NCBI RefSeq assembly: GCF_034190915.1
Contig: NW_026947633.1
Span: 62,001-126,000, forward strand
Direction: 5' to 3'
Length of the DNA: 64,000 nucleotides
Source: Cavia porcellus
Taxonomy: Eukaryota > Chordata > Mammalia > Rodentia > Caviidae
The notes below the pieces were generated by a model. It ran no database searches. It was not told where the DNA came from and saw nothing but the letters and a program-made list of their open reading frames with translations. The first letter of the stretch is position 1; every line of letters begins with the position of its first letter. Below are positions 1-13,020 of this stretch, one piece after another. The translations under genes and the position numbers were made by a program.

Positions 1-536
1 GTAGGAGTGAGAAAAACATCACGTTTTGGTGCGCATTGTATGGGTGTGTGTTACATTACATTCACCAGTAGGAGTGAGAAAAACATCACGGGGTGGTGCG
101 CATTGTATGGGTGTGTGTTACATTACATTCACAAGTAGGAGTGAGAAAAACATCACGGGGTGGTGCGCATTGTATGGGTGTGTGTTATATTACATTCACC
201 AGTAGGAGTGAGAAAAACATCACGGGGTGGTGCGCATTGTATGGGTGTGTGTTACATTACATTCACCAGTAGGAGTGAGAAAAACATCACGGGGTGGTGC
301 GCATTGTATGGGTGTGTGTTACATTACATTCACCAGTATGAGTGAGAAAAACATCACAGGTTGGTGCGCATTGTATGGGTGTGTGTTACATTACATTCAC
401 CAGTAGGAGTGAGAAAAACATCACGGGGTGGTGCGCATTGTATGGGTGTGTGTTACATTACATTCACTAGTAGGAGTGAGAAAAACATCACGGGGTGGTG
501 CGCATTGTATGGGTGTGTGTTACATTACATTCACTA
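1..536 (+). repeat. Canonical tract, 8 monomers
   Basis: Eight exact-length 67-bp monomers. The first carries CACGTTTTGG in place of CACGGGGTGG, which is the marker of a recurring variant series. The following units carry ACAAGTAGG, TTATATTAC and then CAGTATGAG with CACAGGTTGG, the same order as at 13,084-13,490. The last units switch from the CACCAGT to the CACTAGT junction just before the diverged block. No gene is seen. Confidence 0.95.
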
Positions 537-1290
537 GTAGGAGTGAGAAAAACATCACGGGGTGGTGTGAATCGGAGGGTCTGAATTAGGATAGGCAGTG
601 ATTGGCAATGTAGGATGGAGAAAAGCACCGCGGGGTGGTCAGCATGGGGAGGTCAGGGAACATGCAGTGGCAATGTAGGATAGGTTTCTGAAAAACATCG
701 CGGGGTGGTGCGAATTGTATGGGTGTGTGTTACATTAGATTCACTAGTAGGAGTGAGAAAAACATCACGGGGCGGTGCGCATTGTATGGGTGTGCGTTAC
801 ATTACATTCACTAATAGGAGTGAGAAAAACATCACTGGGTGGTGCGCATTGTATGGGTGTGTGTTACATTACATTCACTAGTAGGAGTGGGAAAAACATC
901 ACGGGGTGGTGCGCATTTTATGGGTGTGTGTTACATTACATTCACTAGTAGGAGTGAGAAAAACATTACGGGTGGTGCGCATTGTATGGGTGTGAGTTAC
1001 ATTACATTCACTAGTAGGAGTGAGAAAAACATCACGGGGTGGTGCGCATTGTATGGGTGTGTGTTATATTAGATTCACTAATAGGAGTGAGAAAAACATC
1101 ACGGTGTAGTGTGAATCGGAGGGTCTAAATTAGGATAGGCAGTGATTGGCAATGTAGGATGGAGAAAAGCACCACGGGGTGGTCAGCATGGGGAGGTCAG
1201 GGAACATGCAATGGCAATGTAGGATAGGATTCTGAAAAACATCGCGGGGTGGTGCGAATTGTATGGGTGTGTGTTACATTACATTCACTA
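537..1290 (+). repeat. Composite cassette: type I block, 5 monomers, type II block (754 bp)
   Basis: Type I block 537-746: unit A 537-609 (73 bp), B 610-674 (65 bp), C 675-746 (72 bp). Five canonical-type monomers occupy 747-1080, one of them 66 bp (948-1013) through loss of one G. Type II block 1081-1290: A 1081-1153, B 1154-1218, C 1219-1290. Each diverged unit opens with GTAGGA or ATAGGA like a normal monomer. A and B have different second halves (AATCGGAGGGTCT, and CAGCATGGGGAGGTCAGGG) and both end in GGCAAT. C returns to the canonical ending. The inner monomers carry private changes (GGGGCGG, GTGTGCGTTAC, GTGTGAGTTAC, TTATATTAG) that recur in the other cassettes. Confidence 0.93.
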
Positions 1291-3094
1291 GTAGGAGTGA
1301 GAAAAACATCACGGGGTGGTGCGCATTGTATGGGTGTGTGTTACATTACATTCACTAGTAGGAGTGAGAAAAACATCACGGGGTGGTGCGCATTGTATGG
1401 GTGTGTGTTACATTACATTCACTAGTAGGAGTGAGAAAAACATCACGGGGTGGTGCGCATTGTATGGGTGTGTGTTACGTTACATTCACTATTAGGAGTG
1501 AGAAAACATCACGGGGTGGTGCGCATTGTATGGGTGTGTGTTACGTTTCATTCACTAGTAGGAGTGAGAAAAACATCACGGGGTGGTGCGCATTGTATGG
1601 GTGTGTGTTACGTTACATTCACTAGTAGGAGTGAGAAAAACATCACGGGGTGGTGCGCATTGTATGGGTGTGTGTTACATTACATTCACTAGTAGGAGTG
1701 AGAAAAACATCACGGGGTGGTGCGCATTATATGGGTGTGTGTTACATTACATTCACCAGTAGGAGTGAGAAAAACATCACGGGGTGGTGCGCATTGTATG
1801 GGTGTGTGTTACATTACATTCACTAGTAGGAGTGAGAAAAACATCACGGGGTGGTGCGCATTGTATGGGTGTCTGTTACATTACATTCACTAGTAGGAGT
1901 GAGAAAAACATCATGGGGTGGTGCGCCTTGTATGGGTGTGTGTTACATTACATTCACTAGTAGGAGTGAGAAAAACATCACGGGGTGGTGCGCATTGTAT
2001 GGGTGTGTTACATTACATTCACTAGTAGCAGTGAGAAAAACATCACGGGGTGGTGCGCATTGTATGGGTGTGTGTTACATTACATTCACTAGTAGGAGTG
2101 AGAAAAACATCACGGGGCGGTGCGCATTGTATGGGTGTGTGTTACATTACATTCACTAATAGGAGTGAGAAAAACATCACGGGGTGGTGCGCATTGTATG
2201 GGTGTGTGTTACATTACATTCACCAGTAGGAGTGAGAAAAACATCACGGGGTGGTGCGCATTGTATGGGTGTGTGTTACATTACATTCACCATTAGGAGT
2301 GAGAAAAACATCACGGGGTGGTGCGCATTGTATGGGTGTGTGTTACATTACATTCACCAGTAGGAGTGAGAAAAACATCACAGGTTGGTGCGCATTGTAT
2401 GGGTGTGTGTTACATTACATTCACCAGTAGGAGTGAGAAAAACATCACGGGGTGGTGCGCATTGTAATGGTGTGTGTTACATTACATTCACCAGTAGCAG
2501 TGAGAAAAACATCACGGGGTGGTGCGCATTGTATGGGTGTGTGTTACATTACATTCACCAGTAGGAGTGAGAAAAACATCACGGGGTGGTGCGCATTGTA
2601 TGGCTGTGTGTTACATTACATTGACCAGTAGGAGTGAGAAAAACATCACGGGGTGGTGCGCATTGTATGGGTGTCTGTTACATTACATTGACCAGTAGGA
2701 GTAAGAAAAACATCACGGGGTGGTGCGCATTGTATGGGTGTGTGTTACATTACATTCCCCAGTAGGAGTGAGAAAAACATCACGGGGTGATGCGCATTGT
2801 ATGGGTGTGTGTTACATTACATTCACTAGAAGGAGTGAGAAAAACATCACGGGGTGGTGCGCATTGTATGGGTGTGTGTTACATTACATTCACTAGTAGG
2901 AGTGAGAAAAACATCACGGGGTGGTGCGCATTGTATGGGTGTGTGTTACATTAGATTCACCAGTAGGAGTGAGAAAAACATCACGGGGTGGTGCGCATTG
3001 TATGGGTGTGTGTTACATTAGATTCACCAGTAGGAGTGAGAAAAACATCACGGGGTGGTGCGCATTGTATGGGTGTGTTACTTTAGATTCACCA
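1291..3094 (+). repeat. Canonical tract, 27 monomers
   Basis: The 1,804 bp equal 27 x 67 minus 5. The loss is explained by one 66-bp unit at 1492-1557 (AAAA instead of AAAAA) and two 65-bp units in which GGGTGTGTGTTAC became GGGTGTGTTAC (near 2,000 and 3,070). The CACTAGT junction type dominates up to about 2,220, after which CACCAGT dominates. TTACGTTAC and TTACGTTTC units cluster at 1,470-1,620. No gene is seen. Confidence 0.94.
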
Positions 3095-4099
3095 GTAGGA
3101 GTGAGAAAAACATCACGTTTTGGTGCGCATTGTATGGGTGTGTGTTACATTACATTCACCAGTAGGAGTGAGAAAAACATCACGGGGTGGTGCGCATTGT
3201 ATGGGTGTGTGTTACATTACATTCACAAGTAGGAGTGAGAAAAACATCACGGGGTGGTGCGCATTGTATGGGTGTGTGTTATATTACATTCACTAGTAGG
3301 AGTGAGAAAAACATCACGGGGTGGTGCGCATTGTATGGGTGTGTGTTACATTACATTCACCAGTAGGAGTGAGAAAAACATCACGGGTAGGTGCGCATTG
3401 TATGGGTGTGTGTTACATTACATTCACCAGTATGAGTGAGAAAAACATCACAGGTTGGTGCGCATTGTATGGGTGTGTGTTACATTACATTCACCAGTAG
3501 GAGTGAGAAAAACATCACGGGGTGGTGCGCATTGTATGGGTGTGTGTTACATTACATTCACCAGTAGGAGTGAGAAAAACATCACGGGGTGGTGCGCATT
3601 GCATGGGTGTGTGTTACATTACATTCACCAGTAGGAGTGAGAAAAAAATCACCCGGTGGTGCGCATTGTAATGGTGTGTGTTACATTACATTCACCAGTA
3701 GCAGTGAGAAAAACATCACGGGGTGGTGCGCATTGTATGGCTTTGTGTTACATTACATTCACCAGTAGGAGTGAGAAAAACATCACGGGGTGGTGCGCAT
3801 TGTATGGGTGTGTGTTACATTACATTCACCAGTAGGAGTGAGAAAAACATCACGGGGTGGTGCGCATTGTATGGGTGTGTGTTACGTTACATTCACTAGT
3901 AGGAGTGAGAAAAACATCACGGGGTGGTGCGCATTGTATGGGTGTGTGTTACGTTACATTCACTAGTAGGAGTGAGAAAAACATCACGGGGTGGTGCGCA
4001 TTGTATGGGTGTGTGTTACATTACATTCACTAGTAGGAGTGAGAAAAACATCACGGGGTGGTGCGCATTGTATGGGTGTGTGTTACATTACATTCACTA
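3095..4099 (+). repeat. Canonical tract, 15 monomers, CACGTTTTGG series
   Basis: The length is exactly 15 x 67. It starts with the CACGTTTTGG monomer and repeats the variant order seen at base 1, with seven extra monomers before the next cassette (15 rather than 8). The extra units include CACCCGGTGG with GTAATGGTG and TATGGCTTTGTG, which recur at 7,350, 9,030, 10,630 and elsewhere. No gene is seen. Confidence 0.93.
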
Positions 4100-4854
4100 G
4101 TAGGAGTGAGAAAAACATCACGGGGTGGTGTGAATCGGAGGGTCTGAATTAGGATAGGCAGTGATTGGCAATTTAGGATGGAGAAAAGCACCGCGGGGTG
4201 GTCAGCATGGGGAGGTCAGGGAACATGCAGTGGCAATGTAGGATAGGTTTCTGAAAAACATCGCGGGGTGGTGCGAATTGTATGGGTGTGTGTTACATTA
4301 GATTCACTAGTAGGAGTGAGAAAAACATCACGGGGCGGTGCGCATTGTATGGGTGTGCGTTACATTACATTCACTAATAGGAGTGAGAAAAACATCACTG
4401 GGTGGTGCGCATTGTATGGGTGTGTGTTACATTACATTCACTAGTAGGAGTGGGAAAAACATCACGGGGTGGTGCGCATTGTATGGGTGTGTGTTACATT
4501 ACATTCACTAGTAGGAGTGAGAAAAACATTACCGGGTGGTGCGCATTGTATGGGTGTGAGTTACATTACATTCACTAGTAGGAGTGAGAAAAACATCACG
4601 GGGTGGTGCGCATTGTATGGGTGTGTGTTATATTAGATTCACTAATAGGAGTGAGAAAAACATCACGGTGTAGTGTGAATCGGAGGGTCTAAATTAGGAT
4701 AGGCAGTGATTGGCAATGTAGGATGGAGAAAAGCACCACGGGGTGGTCAGCATGGGGAGGTCAGGGAACATGCAGTGGCAATGTAGGATAGGATTCTGAA
4801 AAACATCGCGGGGTGGTGCGAATTGTATGGGTGTGTGTTACATTACATTCACTA
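4100..4854 (+). repeat. Composite cassette: type I block, 5 monomers, type II block (755 bp)
   Basis: Type I block 4100-4309 (A 4100-4172, B 4173-4237 opening TTAGGA, C 4238-4309). Five full monomers occupy 4310-4644. Type II block is 4645-4854. It closely matches the cassette at 537, including GGGGCGG, GTGCGTTAC and a GTGGGAAAAAC unit, but lacks that copy's one-base deletion, so the spacer is exactly 335 bp. Confidence 0.93.
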
Positions 4855-7800
4855 GTAGGAGTGAGAAAAACATCACGGGGTGGTGCGCATTGTATGGGTG
4901 TGTGTTACATAAAATTCACTAGTAGGAGTGAGAAAAACATCACGGGGTGGTGCGCATTGTATGGGTGTGTGTTACATTACATTCACTAGTAGGAGTGAGA
5001 AAAACATCACGGGGTGGTGCGCATTGTATGGGTGTGTGTTACGTTACATTCACTATTAGGAGTGAGAAAAACATCACGGGGTGGTGCGCATTGTATGGGT
5101 GTGTGTTACGTTTCATTCACTAGTAGGACTGAGAAAAACATCACGGGGTGGTGCGCATTGTATGGGTGTGTGTTACGTTACATTCACTAGTAGGAGTGAG
5201 AAAAACATCACGGGGTGGTGCGCCTTGTATGGGTGTGTGTTACATTACATTCACTAGTAGGAGTGAGAAAAACATCACGGGGTGGTGCGCATTGTATGGG
5301 TGTGTGTTACATTACATTCACCAGTAGGAGTGAGAAAAACATCACGGGGTGGTGCGCATTGTATGGGTGTGTGTTACATTACATTCACTAGTAGGAGTGA
5401 GAAAAACATCACGGGGTGGTGCGCATTGTATGGGTGTGTGTTACATTACATTCACTAGTAGGAGTGAGAAAAACATCACGGGGTTGTGCGCATTGTAACG
5501 GTGTGTGTTACATTACATTCACTAGTAGGAGTGAGAAAAACATCACGGGGTGGTGCGCATTGTATGGGTGTCTGTTACATTACATTCACTAGTAGGAGTG
5601 AGAAAAACATCACGGGGTGGTGCGCATTGTATGGGTGTGTGTTACATTACATTCACTAGTAGGAGTGAGAAAAACATCACGGGGTGGTGCGCATTGTATG
5701 GGTGTGTGTTACATTACATTCACTAGTAGGAGTGAGAAAAACATCACGGGGTGGTGCGCATTGTATGGGTGTGTGTTACATTACATTCACTAGTAGGAGT
5801 GAGAAAAACATCACGGGGTGGTGCGCATTGTAACGGTGTGTGTTACATTACATTCACTAGTAGGAGTGAGAAAAACATCACGGGGTGGTGCGCATTGTAT
5901 GGGTGTCTGTTACATTACATTCACTAGTAGGAGTGAGAAAAACATCACGGGGTGGTGCGCATTGTATGGGTGTGTGTTACATTACATTCACTAGTAGGAG
6001 TGAGAAAAACATCACGGGGTGGTGCGCATTGTATGGGTGTGTTACATTACATTCACTAGTAGCAGTGAGAAAAACATCACGGGGTGGTGCGCATTGTATG
6101 GGTGTGTGTTACATTACATTCACTAGAAGGAGTGAGAAAAACATCACGGGGTGGTACGCATTGTATGGGTGTGTGTTACATTACATTCACTAGTAGGAGT
6201 GAGAAAAACATCACGGGGTGGTGCGCATTGTATGGGTGTGTGTTACATTACATTCACCAGTAGGAGTGAGAAAAACATCACGGTGTGGTGCGCATTGTAT
6301 GGGTGTGTGTTACGATACATTCACTAGTAGGAGTGAGAAAAACATCACGGGGTGGTGCGCATTGTATGGGTGTGTGTTACATTACATTCACCAGTAGGAG
6401 TGAGAAAAACATCACGGGGTGGTGCGCATTGTATGGGTGTCTGTTACATTACATTCACCAGTAGGAGTGAGAAAAACATCACGGGGTGGTGCGCATTGTA
6501 TGGGTGTGTGTTACATTACATTCACCAGTAGGAGTGAGAAAAACATCACGGGGTGGTGCGCATTGTATGGGTGTGTGTTACATTACATTCACTAGTAGGA
6601 GTGAGAAAAACATCACGGGGTGGTGCGCATTGTATGGGTGTGTGTTACGTTACATTCACTAGTAGCATTGAGAAAAACATCACGGGGTGGTGCGCATTGT
6701 ATGGGTGTGTGTTACATTACATTCACTAGTAGGAGTGAGAAAAACATCACGGGGTGGTGCGCATTGTATGGGTGTGTGTTACATTAGATTCACCAGTAGG
6801 AGTGAGAAAAACATCACGGGGTGGTGCGCATTGTATGGGTGTGTTACTTTAGATTCACCAGTAGGAGTGAGAAAAACATCACGTTTTGGTGCGCATTGTA
6901 TGGGTGTGTGTTACATTACATTCACCAGTAGGAGTGAGAAAATCATCACGGGGTGGTGCGCATTGTATGGGTGTGTGTTACATTACATTCACAAGTAGGA
7001 GTGAGAAAAACATCACGGGGTGGTGCGCATTGTATGGGTGTGTGTTACATTACATTCACCAGTAGGAGTGAGAAAAACATCACGGGGTGGTGCGCATTGT
7101 ATGGGTGTGTGTTACATTACATTCACCAGTATGAGTGAGAAAAACATCACAGGTTGGTGCGCATTGTATGGGTGTGTGTTACATTACATTCACCAGTAGG
7201 AGTGAGAAAAACATCACGGGGTGGTGCGCATTGTATGGGTGTGTGTTACATTACATTCACCAGTAGGAGTGAGAAAAACATCACGGGGTGGTGCGCATTG
7301 CATGGGTGTGTGTTACATTACATTCACCAGTAGGAGTGAGAAAAACATCACCCGGTGGTGCGCATTGTAATGGTGTGTGTTACATTACATTCACCAGTAG
7401 CAGTGAGAAAAACATCACGGGGTGGTGCGCATTGTATGGCTTTGTCTTACATTACATTCACCAGTAAGAGTGAGAAAAACATCACGGGGTGGTGCGCATT
7501 GTATGGGTGTGTGTTACATTACATTCACCAGTAGGAGTGAGAAAAACATCACGGGGTGGTGCGCATTGTATGGGTGTGTGTTACATTACCTTCACCAGTA
7601 GGAGTGAGAAAAACATCACGGGGTGGTGCGCATTGTATGGGTGTGTGTTACATTACATTCACCAGTAGGAGTGAGAAAAACATCACGGGGTGGTGCGCAT
7701 TGTATGGGTGTGTGTTACATTACATTCACTAGTAGGAGTGAGAAAAACATCACGGGGTGGTGCGCATTGTATGGGTGTGTGTTACATTACATTCACTAGT

Positions 7801-9002
7801 AGGAGTGAGAAAAACATCACGGGGTGGTGCGCATTGTATGGGTGTGTGTTACATTACATTCACTAGTAGGAGTGAGAAAAACATCACGGGGTGGTGCGCA
7901 TTGTATGGGTGTGTGTTACATTACATTCACTAGTAGGAGTGAGAGAAACATCACGGGGTGGTGCGCATTGTATGGGTGTGTGTTACATTACATTCACTCG
8001 TAGCAGTCAGAGAAACATCACGGGGTGGTGCGCATTGTATGGGTGTGTGTTACATTACATTCACTCGTAGCAGTGAGAAAAACATCACGGGGTGGTGCGC
8101 ATTGTATGGGTGTGTGTTACGTTACATTCACTAGTAGGAGTGAGAAAAACATCACGGGGTGGTGCGCATTGTATGGGTGTGTGTTACGTTACATTCACAA
8201 GTAGGAGTGAGAAAAACATCACGGGGTGGTGCGCATTGTATGGGTGTGTGTTACGTTACATTCACTAGTAGCATTGAGAAAAACATCACGGGGTGGTGCG
8301 CATTGTATGGGTGTGTGTTACATTACATTCACTAGTAGGAGTGAGAAAAACATCACGGGGTGGTGCGCATTGTATGGGTGTGTGTTACATTAGATTCACC
8401 AGTAGGAGTGAGAAAAACATCACGGGGTGGTGCGCATTGTATGGGTGTGTGTTACATTAGATTCACCAGTAGGAGTGAGAAAAACATCACGGGGTGGTGC
8501 GCATTGTATGGGTGTGTTACTTTAGATTCACCAGTAGGAGTGAGAAAAACATCACGTTTTGGTGCGCATTGTATGGGTGTGTGTTACATTACATTCACCA
8601 GTAGGAGTGAGAAAATCATCACGGGGTGGTGCGCATTGTATGGGTGTGTGTTACATTACATTCACAAGTAGGAGTGAGAAAAACATCACGGGGTGGTGCG
8701 CATTGTATGGGTGTGTGTTACATTACATTCACCAGTAGGAGTGAGAAAAACATCACGGGGTGGTGCGCATTGTATGGGTGTGTGTTACATTACATTCACC
8801 AGTATGAGTGAGAAAAACATCACAGGTTGGTGCGCATTGTATGGGTGTGTGTTACATTACATTCACCAGTAGGAGTGAGAAAAACATCACGGGGTGGTGC
8901 GCATTGTATGGGTGTGTGTTACATTACATTCACCAGTAGGAGTGAGAAAAACATCACGGGGTGGTGCGCATTGCATGGGTGTGTGTTACATTACATTCAC
9001 CA

Positions 9003-11345
9003 GTAGGAGTGAGAAAAACATCACCCGGTGGTGCGCATTGTAATGGTGTGTGTTACATTACATTCACCAGTAGCAGTGAGAAAAACATCACGGGGTGGTG
9101 CGCATTGTATGGCTTTGTCTTACATTACATTCACCAGTAAGAGTGAGAAAAACATCATGGGGTGGTGCGCATTGTATGGGTGTGTGTTACATTACATTCA
9201 CCAGTAGGAGTGAGAAAAACATCACGGGGTGGTGCGCATTGTATGGGTGTGTGTTACATTACCTTCACCAGTAGGAGTGAGGAAAACATCACGGGGTGGT
9301 GCGCATTGTATGGGTGTGTGTTACATTACATTCACCAGTAGGAGTGAGAAAAACATCACGGGGTGGTGCGCATTGTATGGGTGTGTGTTACATTACATTC
9401 ACTAGTAGGAGTGAGAAAAACATCACGGGGTGGTGCGCATTGTATGGGTGTGTGTTACATTACATTCACCAGTAGGAGTGAGAAAAACATCACGGTGTGG
9501 TGCGCATTGTATGGGTGTGTGTTACGATACATTCACCAGTAGGAGTGAGAAAAACATCACGGGGTGGTGCGCATTGTATGGGTGTGTGTTACATTACATT
9601 CACCAGTAGGAGTGAGAAAAACATCACGGGGTGGTGCGCATTGTATGGGTGTCTGTTACATTACATTCACCAGTAGGAGTGAGAAAAACATCACGGGGTG
9701 GTGCGCATTGTATGGGTGTGTGTTACATTACATTCACCAGTAGGAGTGAGAAAAACATCACGGGGTGGTGCGCATTGTATGGGTGTGTGTTACATTACAT
9801 TCACCAGTAGGAGTGAGAAAAACATCACGGGGTGGTGCGCATTGTATGGGTGTGTGTTACGTTACATTCACTAGTAGCATTGAGAAAAACATCACGGGGT
9901 GGTGCGCATTGTATGGGTGTGTGTTACATTACATTCACTAGTAGGAGTGAGAAAAACATCACGGGGTGGTGCGCATTGTATGGGTGTGTGTTACATTAGA
10001 TTCACCAGTAGGAGTGAGAAAAACATCACGGGGTGGTGCGCATTGTATGGGTGTGTGTTACATTAGATTCACCAGTAGGAGTGAGAAAAACATCACGGGG
10101 TGGTGCGCATTGTATGGGTGTGTTACTTTAGATTCACCAGTAGGAGTGAGAAAAACATCACGTTTTGGTGCGCATTGTATGGGTGTGTGTTACATTACAT
10201 TCACCAGTAGGAGTGAGAAAATCATCACGGGGTGGTGCGCATTGTATGGGTGTGTGTTACATTACATTCACAAGTAGGAGTGAGAAAAACATCACGGGGT
10301 GGTGCGCATTGTATGGGTGTGTGTTACATTACATTCACCAGTAGGAGTGAGAAAAACATCACGGGGTGGTGCGCATTGTATGGGTGTGTGTTACATTACA
10401 TTCACCAGTATGAGTGAGAAAAACATCACAGGTTGGTGCGCATTGTATGGGTGTGTGTTACATTACATTCACCAGTAGGTGTGAGAAAAACATCACGGGG
10501 TGGTGCGCATTGTATGGGTGTGTGTTACATTACATTCACCAGTAGGAGTGAGAAAAACATCACGGGGTGGTGCGCATTGCATGGGTGTGTGTTACATTAC
10601 ATTCACCAGTAGGAGTGAGAAAAACATCACCCGGTGGTGCGCATTGTAATGGTGTGTGTTACATTACATTCACCAGTAGCAGTGAGAAAAACATCACGGG
10701 GTGGTGCGCATTGTATGGCTTTGTCTTACATTACATTCACCAGTAAGAGTGAGAAAAACATCACGGGGTGGTGCGCATTGTATGGGTGTGTGTTACATTA
10801 CATTCACCAGTAGGAGTGAGAAAAACATCACGGGGTGGTGCGCATTGTATGGGTGTGTGTTACATTACCTTCACCAGTAGGAGTGAGAAAAACATCACGG
10901 GGTGGTGCCCATTGTATGGGTGTGTGTTACATTACATTCACCAGTAGGAGTGAGAAAAACATCACGGGGTGGTGGGCATTGTATGGGTGTGTGTTACATT
11001 ATATTCAATAGTAGGAATGAGAAAAACATCATGGGGTGGTGCGCATTGTATGGGTGTGTGTTACATTACATTCACTAGTAGGAGTGAGAAAAACATCACG
11101 GGGTGGTGCGCATTGTATGGGTGTGTGTTACATTACATTCACTAGTAGGAGTGAGAAAAACATCACGGGGTGGTGCGCATTGTATGGGTGTGTGTTACAT
11201 TACATTCACTAGTAGGAGTGAGAGAAACATCACGGGGTGGTGCGCATTGTATGGGTGTGTGTTACATTACATTCACCAGTAGGAGTGAGAAAAACATCAC
11301 GGGGTGGTGCGCATTGCATGGGTGTGTGTTACATTACATTCACCA
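9003..11345 (+). repeat. 2,343-bp higher-order unit, copy 1
   Basis: Private variants recur 2,343 bp downstream: the CACCCGGTGG unit (9003 and 11346), GTGAGGAAAAC (9271 and 11614), the CACGTTTTGG monomer (10140 and 12483) and GTAGGTGTGAG (10475 and 12818). CATCATGGGG near 9,155 also pairs with 11,498. The boundaries are the first and last monomers where I can see linked variants, so they are approximate to a few units. Confidence 0.8.
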
Positions 11346-13020
11346 GTAGGAGTGAGAAAAACATCACCCGGTGGTGCGCATTGTAATGGTGTGTGTTACA
11401 TTACATTCACCAGTAGCAGTGAGAAAAACATCACGGGGTGGTGCGCATTGTATGGCTTTGTCTTACATTACATTCACCAGTAAGAGTGAGAAAAACATCA
11501 TGGGGTGGTGCGCATTGTATGGGTGTGTGTTACATTACATTCACCAGTAGGAGTGAGAAAAACATCACGGGGTGGTGCGCATTGTATGGGTGTGTGTTAC
11601 ATTACCTTCACCAGTAGGAGTGAGGAAAACATCACGGGGTGGTGCGCATTGTATGGGTGTGTGTTACATTACATTCACCAGTAGGAGTGAGAAAAACATC
11701 ACGGGGTGGTGCGCATTGTATGGGTGTGTGTTACATTACATTCACTAGTAGGAGTGAGAAAAACATCACGGGGTGGTGCGCATTGTATGGGTGTGTGTTA
11801 CATTACATTCACCAGTAGGAGTGAGAAAAACATCACGGTGTGGTGCGCATTGTATGGGTGTGTGTTACGATACATTCACCAGTAGGAGTGAGAAAAACAT
11901 CACGGGGTGGTGCGCATTGTATGGGTGTGTGTTACATTACATTCACCAGTAGGAGTGAGAAAAACATCACGGGGTGGTGCGCACTGTATGGGTGTCTGTT
12001 ACATTACATTCACCAGTAGGAGTGAGAAAAACATCACGGGGTGGTGCGCATTGTATGGGTGTGTGTTACATTACATTCACCAGTAGGAGTGAGAAAAACA
12101 TCACGGGGTGGTGCGCATTGTATGGGTGTGTGTTACATTACATTCACCAGTAGGAGTGAGAAAAACATCACGGGGTGGTGCGCATTGTATGGGTGTGTGT
12201 TACGTTACATTCACTAGTAGCATTGAGAAAAACATCACGGGGTGGTGCGCATTGTATGGGTGTGTGTTACATTACATTCACTAGTAGGAGTGAGAAAAAC
12301 ATCACGGGGTGGTGCGCATTGTATGGGTGTGTGTTACATTAGATTCACCAGTAGGAGTGAGAAAAACATCACGGGGTGGTGCGCATTGTATGGGTGTGTG
12401 TTACATTAGATTCACCAGTAGGAGTGAGAAAAACATCACGGGGTGGTGCGCATTGTATGGGTGTGTTACTTTAGATTCACCAGTAGGAGTGAGAAAAACA
12501 TCACGTTTTGGTGCGCATTGTATGGGTGTGTGTTACATTACATTCACCAGTAGGAGTGAGAAAATCATCACGGGGTGGTGCGCATTGTATGGGTGTGTGT
12601 TACATTACATTCACAAGTAGGAGTGAGAAAAACATCACGGGGTGGTGCGCATTGTATGGGTGTGTGTTACATTACATTCACCAGTAGGAGTGAGAAAAAC
12701 ATCACGGGGTGGTGCGCATTGTATGGGTGTGTGTTACATTACATTCACCAGTATGAGTGAGAAAAACATCACAGGTTGGTGCGCATTGTATGGGTGTGTG
12801 TTACATTACATTCACCAGTAGGTGTGAGAAAAACATCACGGGGTGGTGCGCATTGTATGGGTGTGTGTTACATTACATTCACCAGTAGGAGTGAGAAAAA
12901 CATCACGGGGTGGTGCGCATTGCATGGGTGTGTGTTACATTACATTCACCAGTAGGAGTGAGAAAAACATCACCCGGTGGTGCGCATTGTAATGGTGTGT
13001 GTTACATTACATTCACCAGT
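11346..13020 (+). repeat. 2,343-bp higher-order unit, copy 2 (truncated)
   Basis: This follows copy 1 directly with the same variant order. After about 13,040 it stops matching. Copy 1 continues into TATGGCTTTGTC, whereas this copy jumps to a 65-bp GGGTGTGTTACTTTAG unit and a second CACGTTTTGG monomer at 13,084, only 601 bp after the previous one. The junction looks like an unequal exchange. Confidence 0.75.

Noticed and set aside
160..345. Short plus-strand open frames with repeated VRIVWVCV / GGAHCMGVCY / SEKNITGWCALYGCV peptides throughout the window, candidate repeat protein
   Set aside because: The three peptides are the same 67-bp unit read in its three frames. The frames start at GTG, stop at the monomer junction TAG, have no signal for expression and are reset by random indels. 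None is called as a gene.
571..600. Telomere-like repeat (GAATTAGGATAGG inside unit A)
   Set aside because: Only a single TTAGGATAGG word occurs per block. There is no tandem TTAGGG or related run.
537..746. Type I/II blocks as inserted mobile element fragments
   Set aside because: They stay in register with the array, share the first half of the monomer at every unit, and show no inverted ends, target duplications or poly-A. Diverged monomers explain them better.
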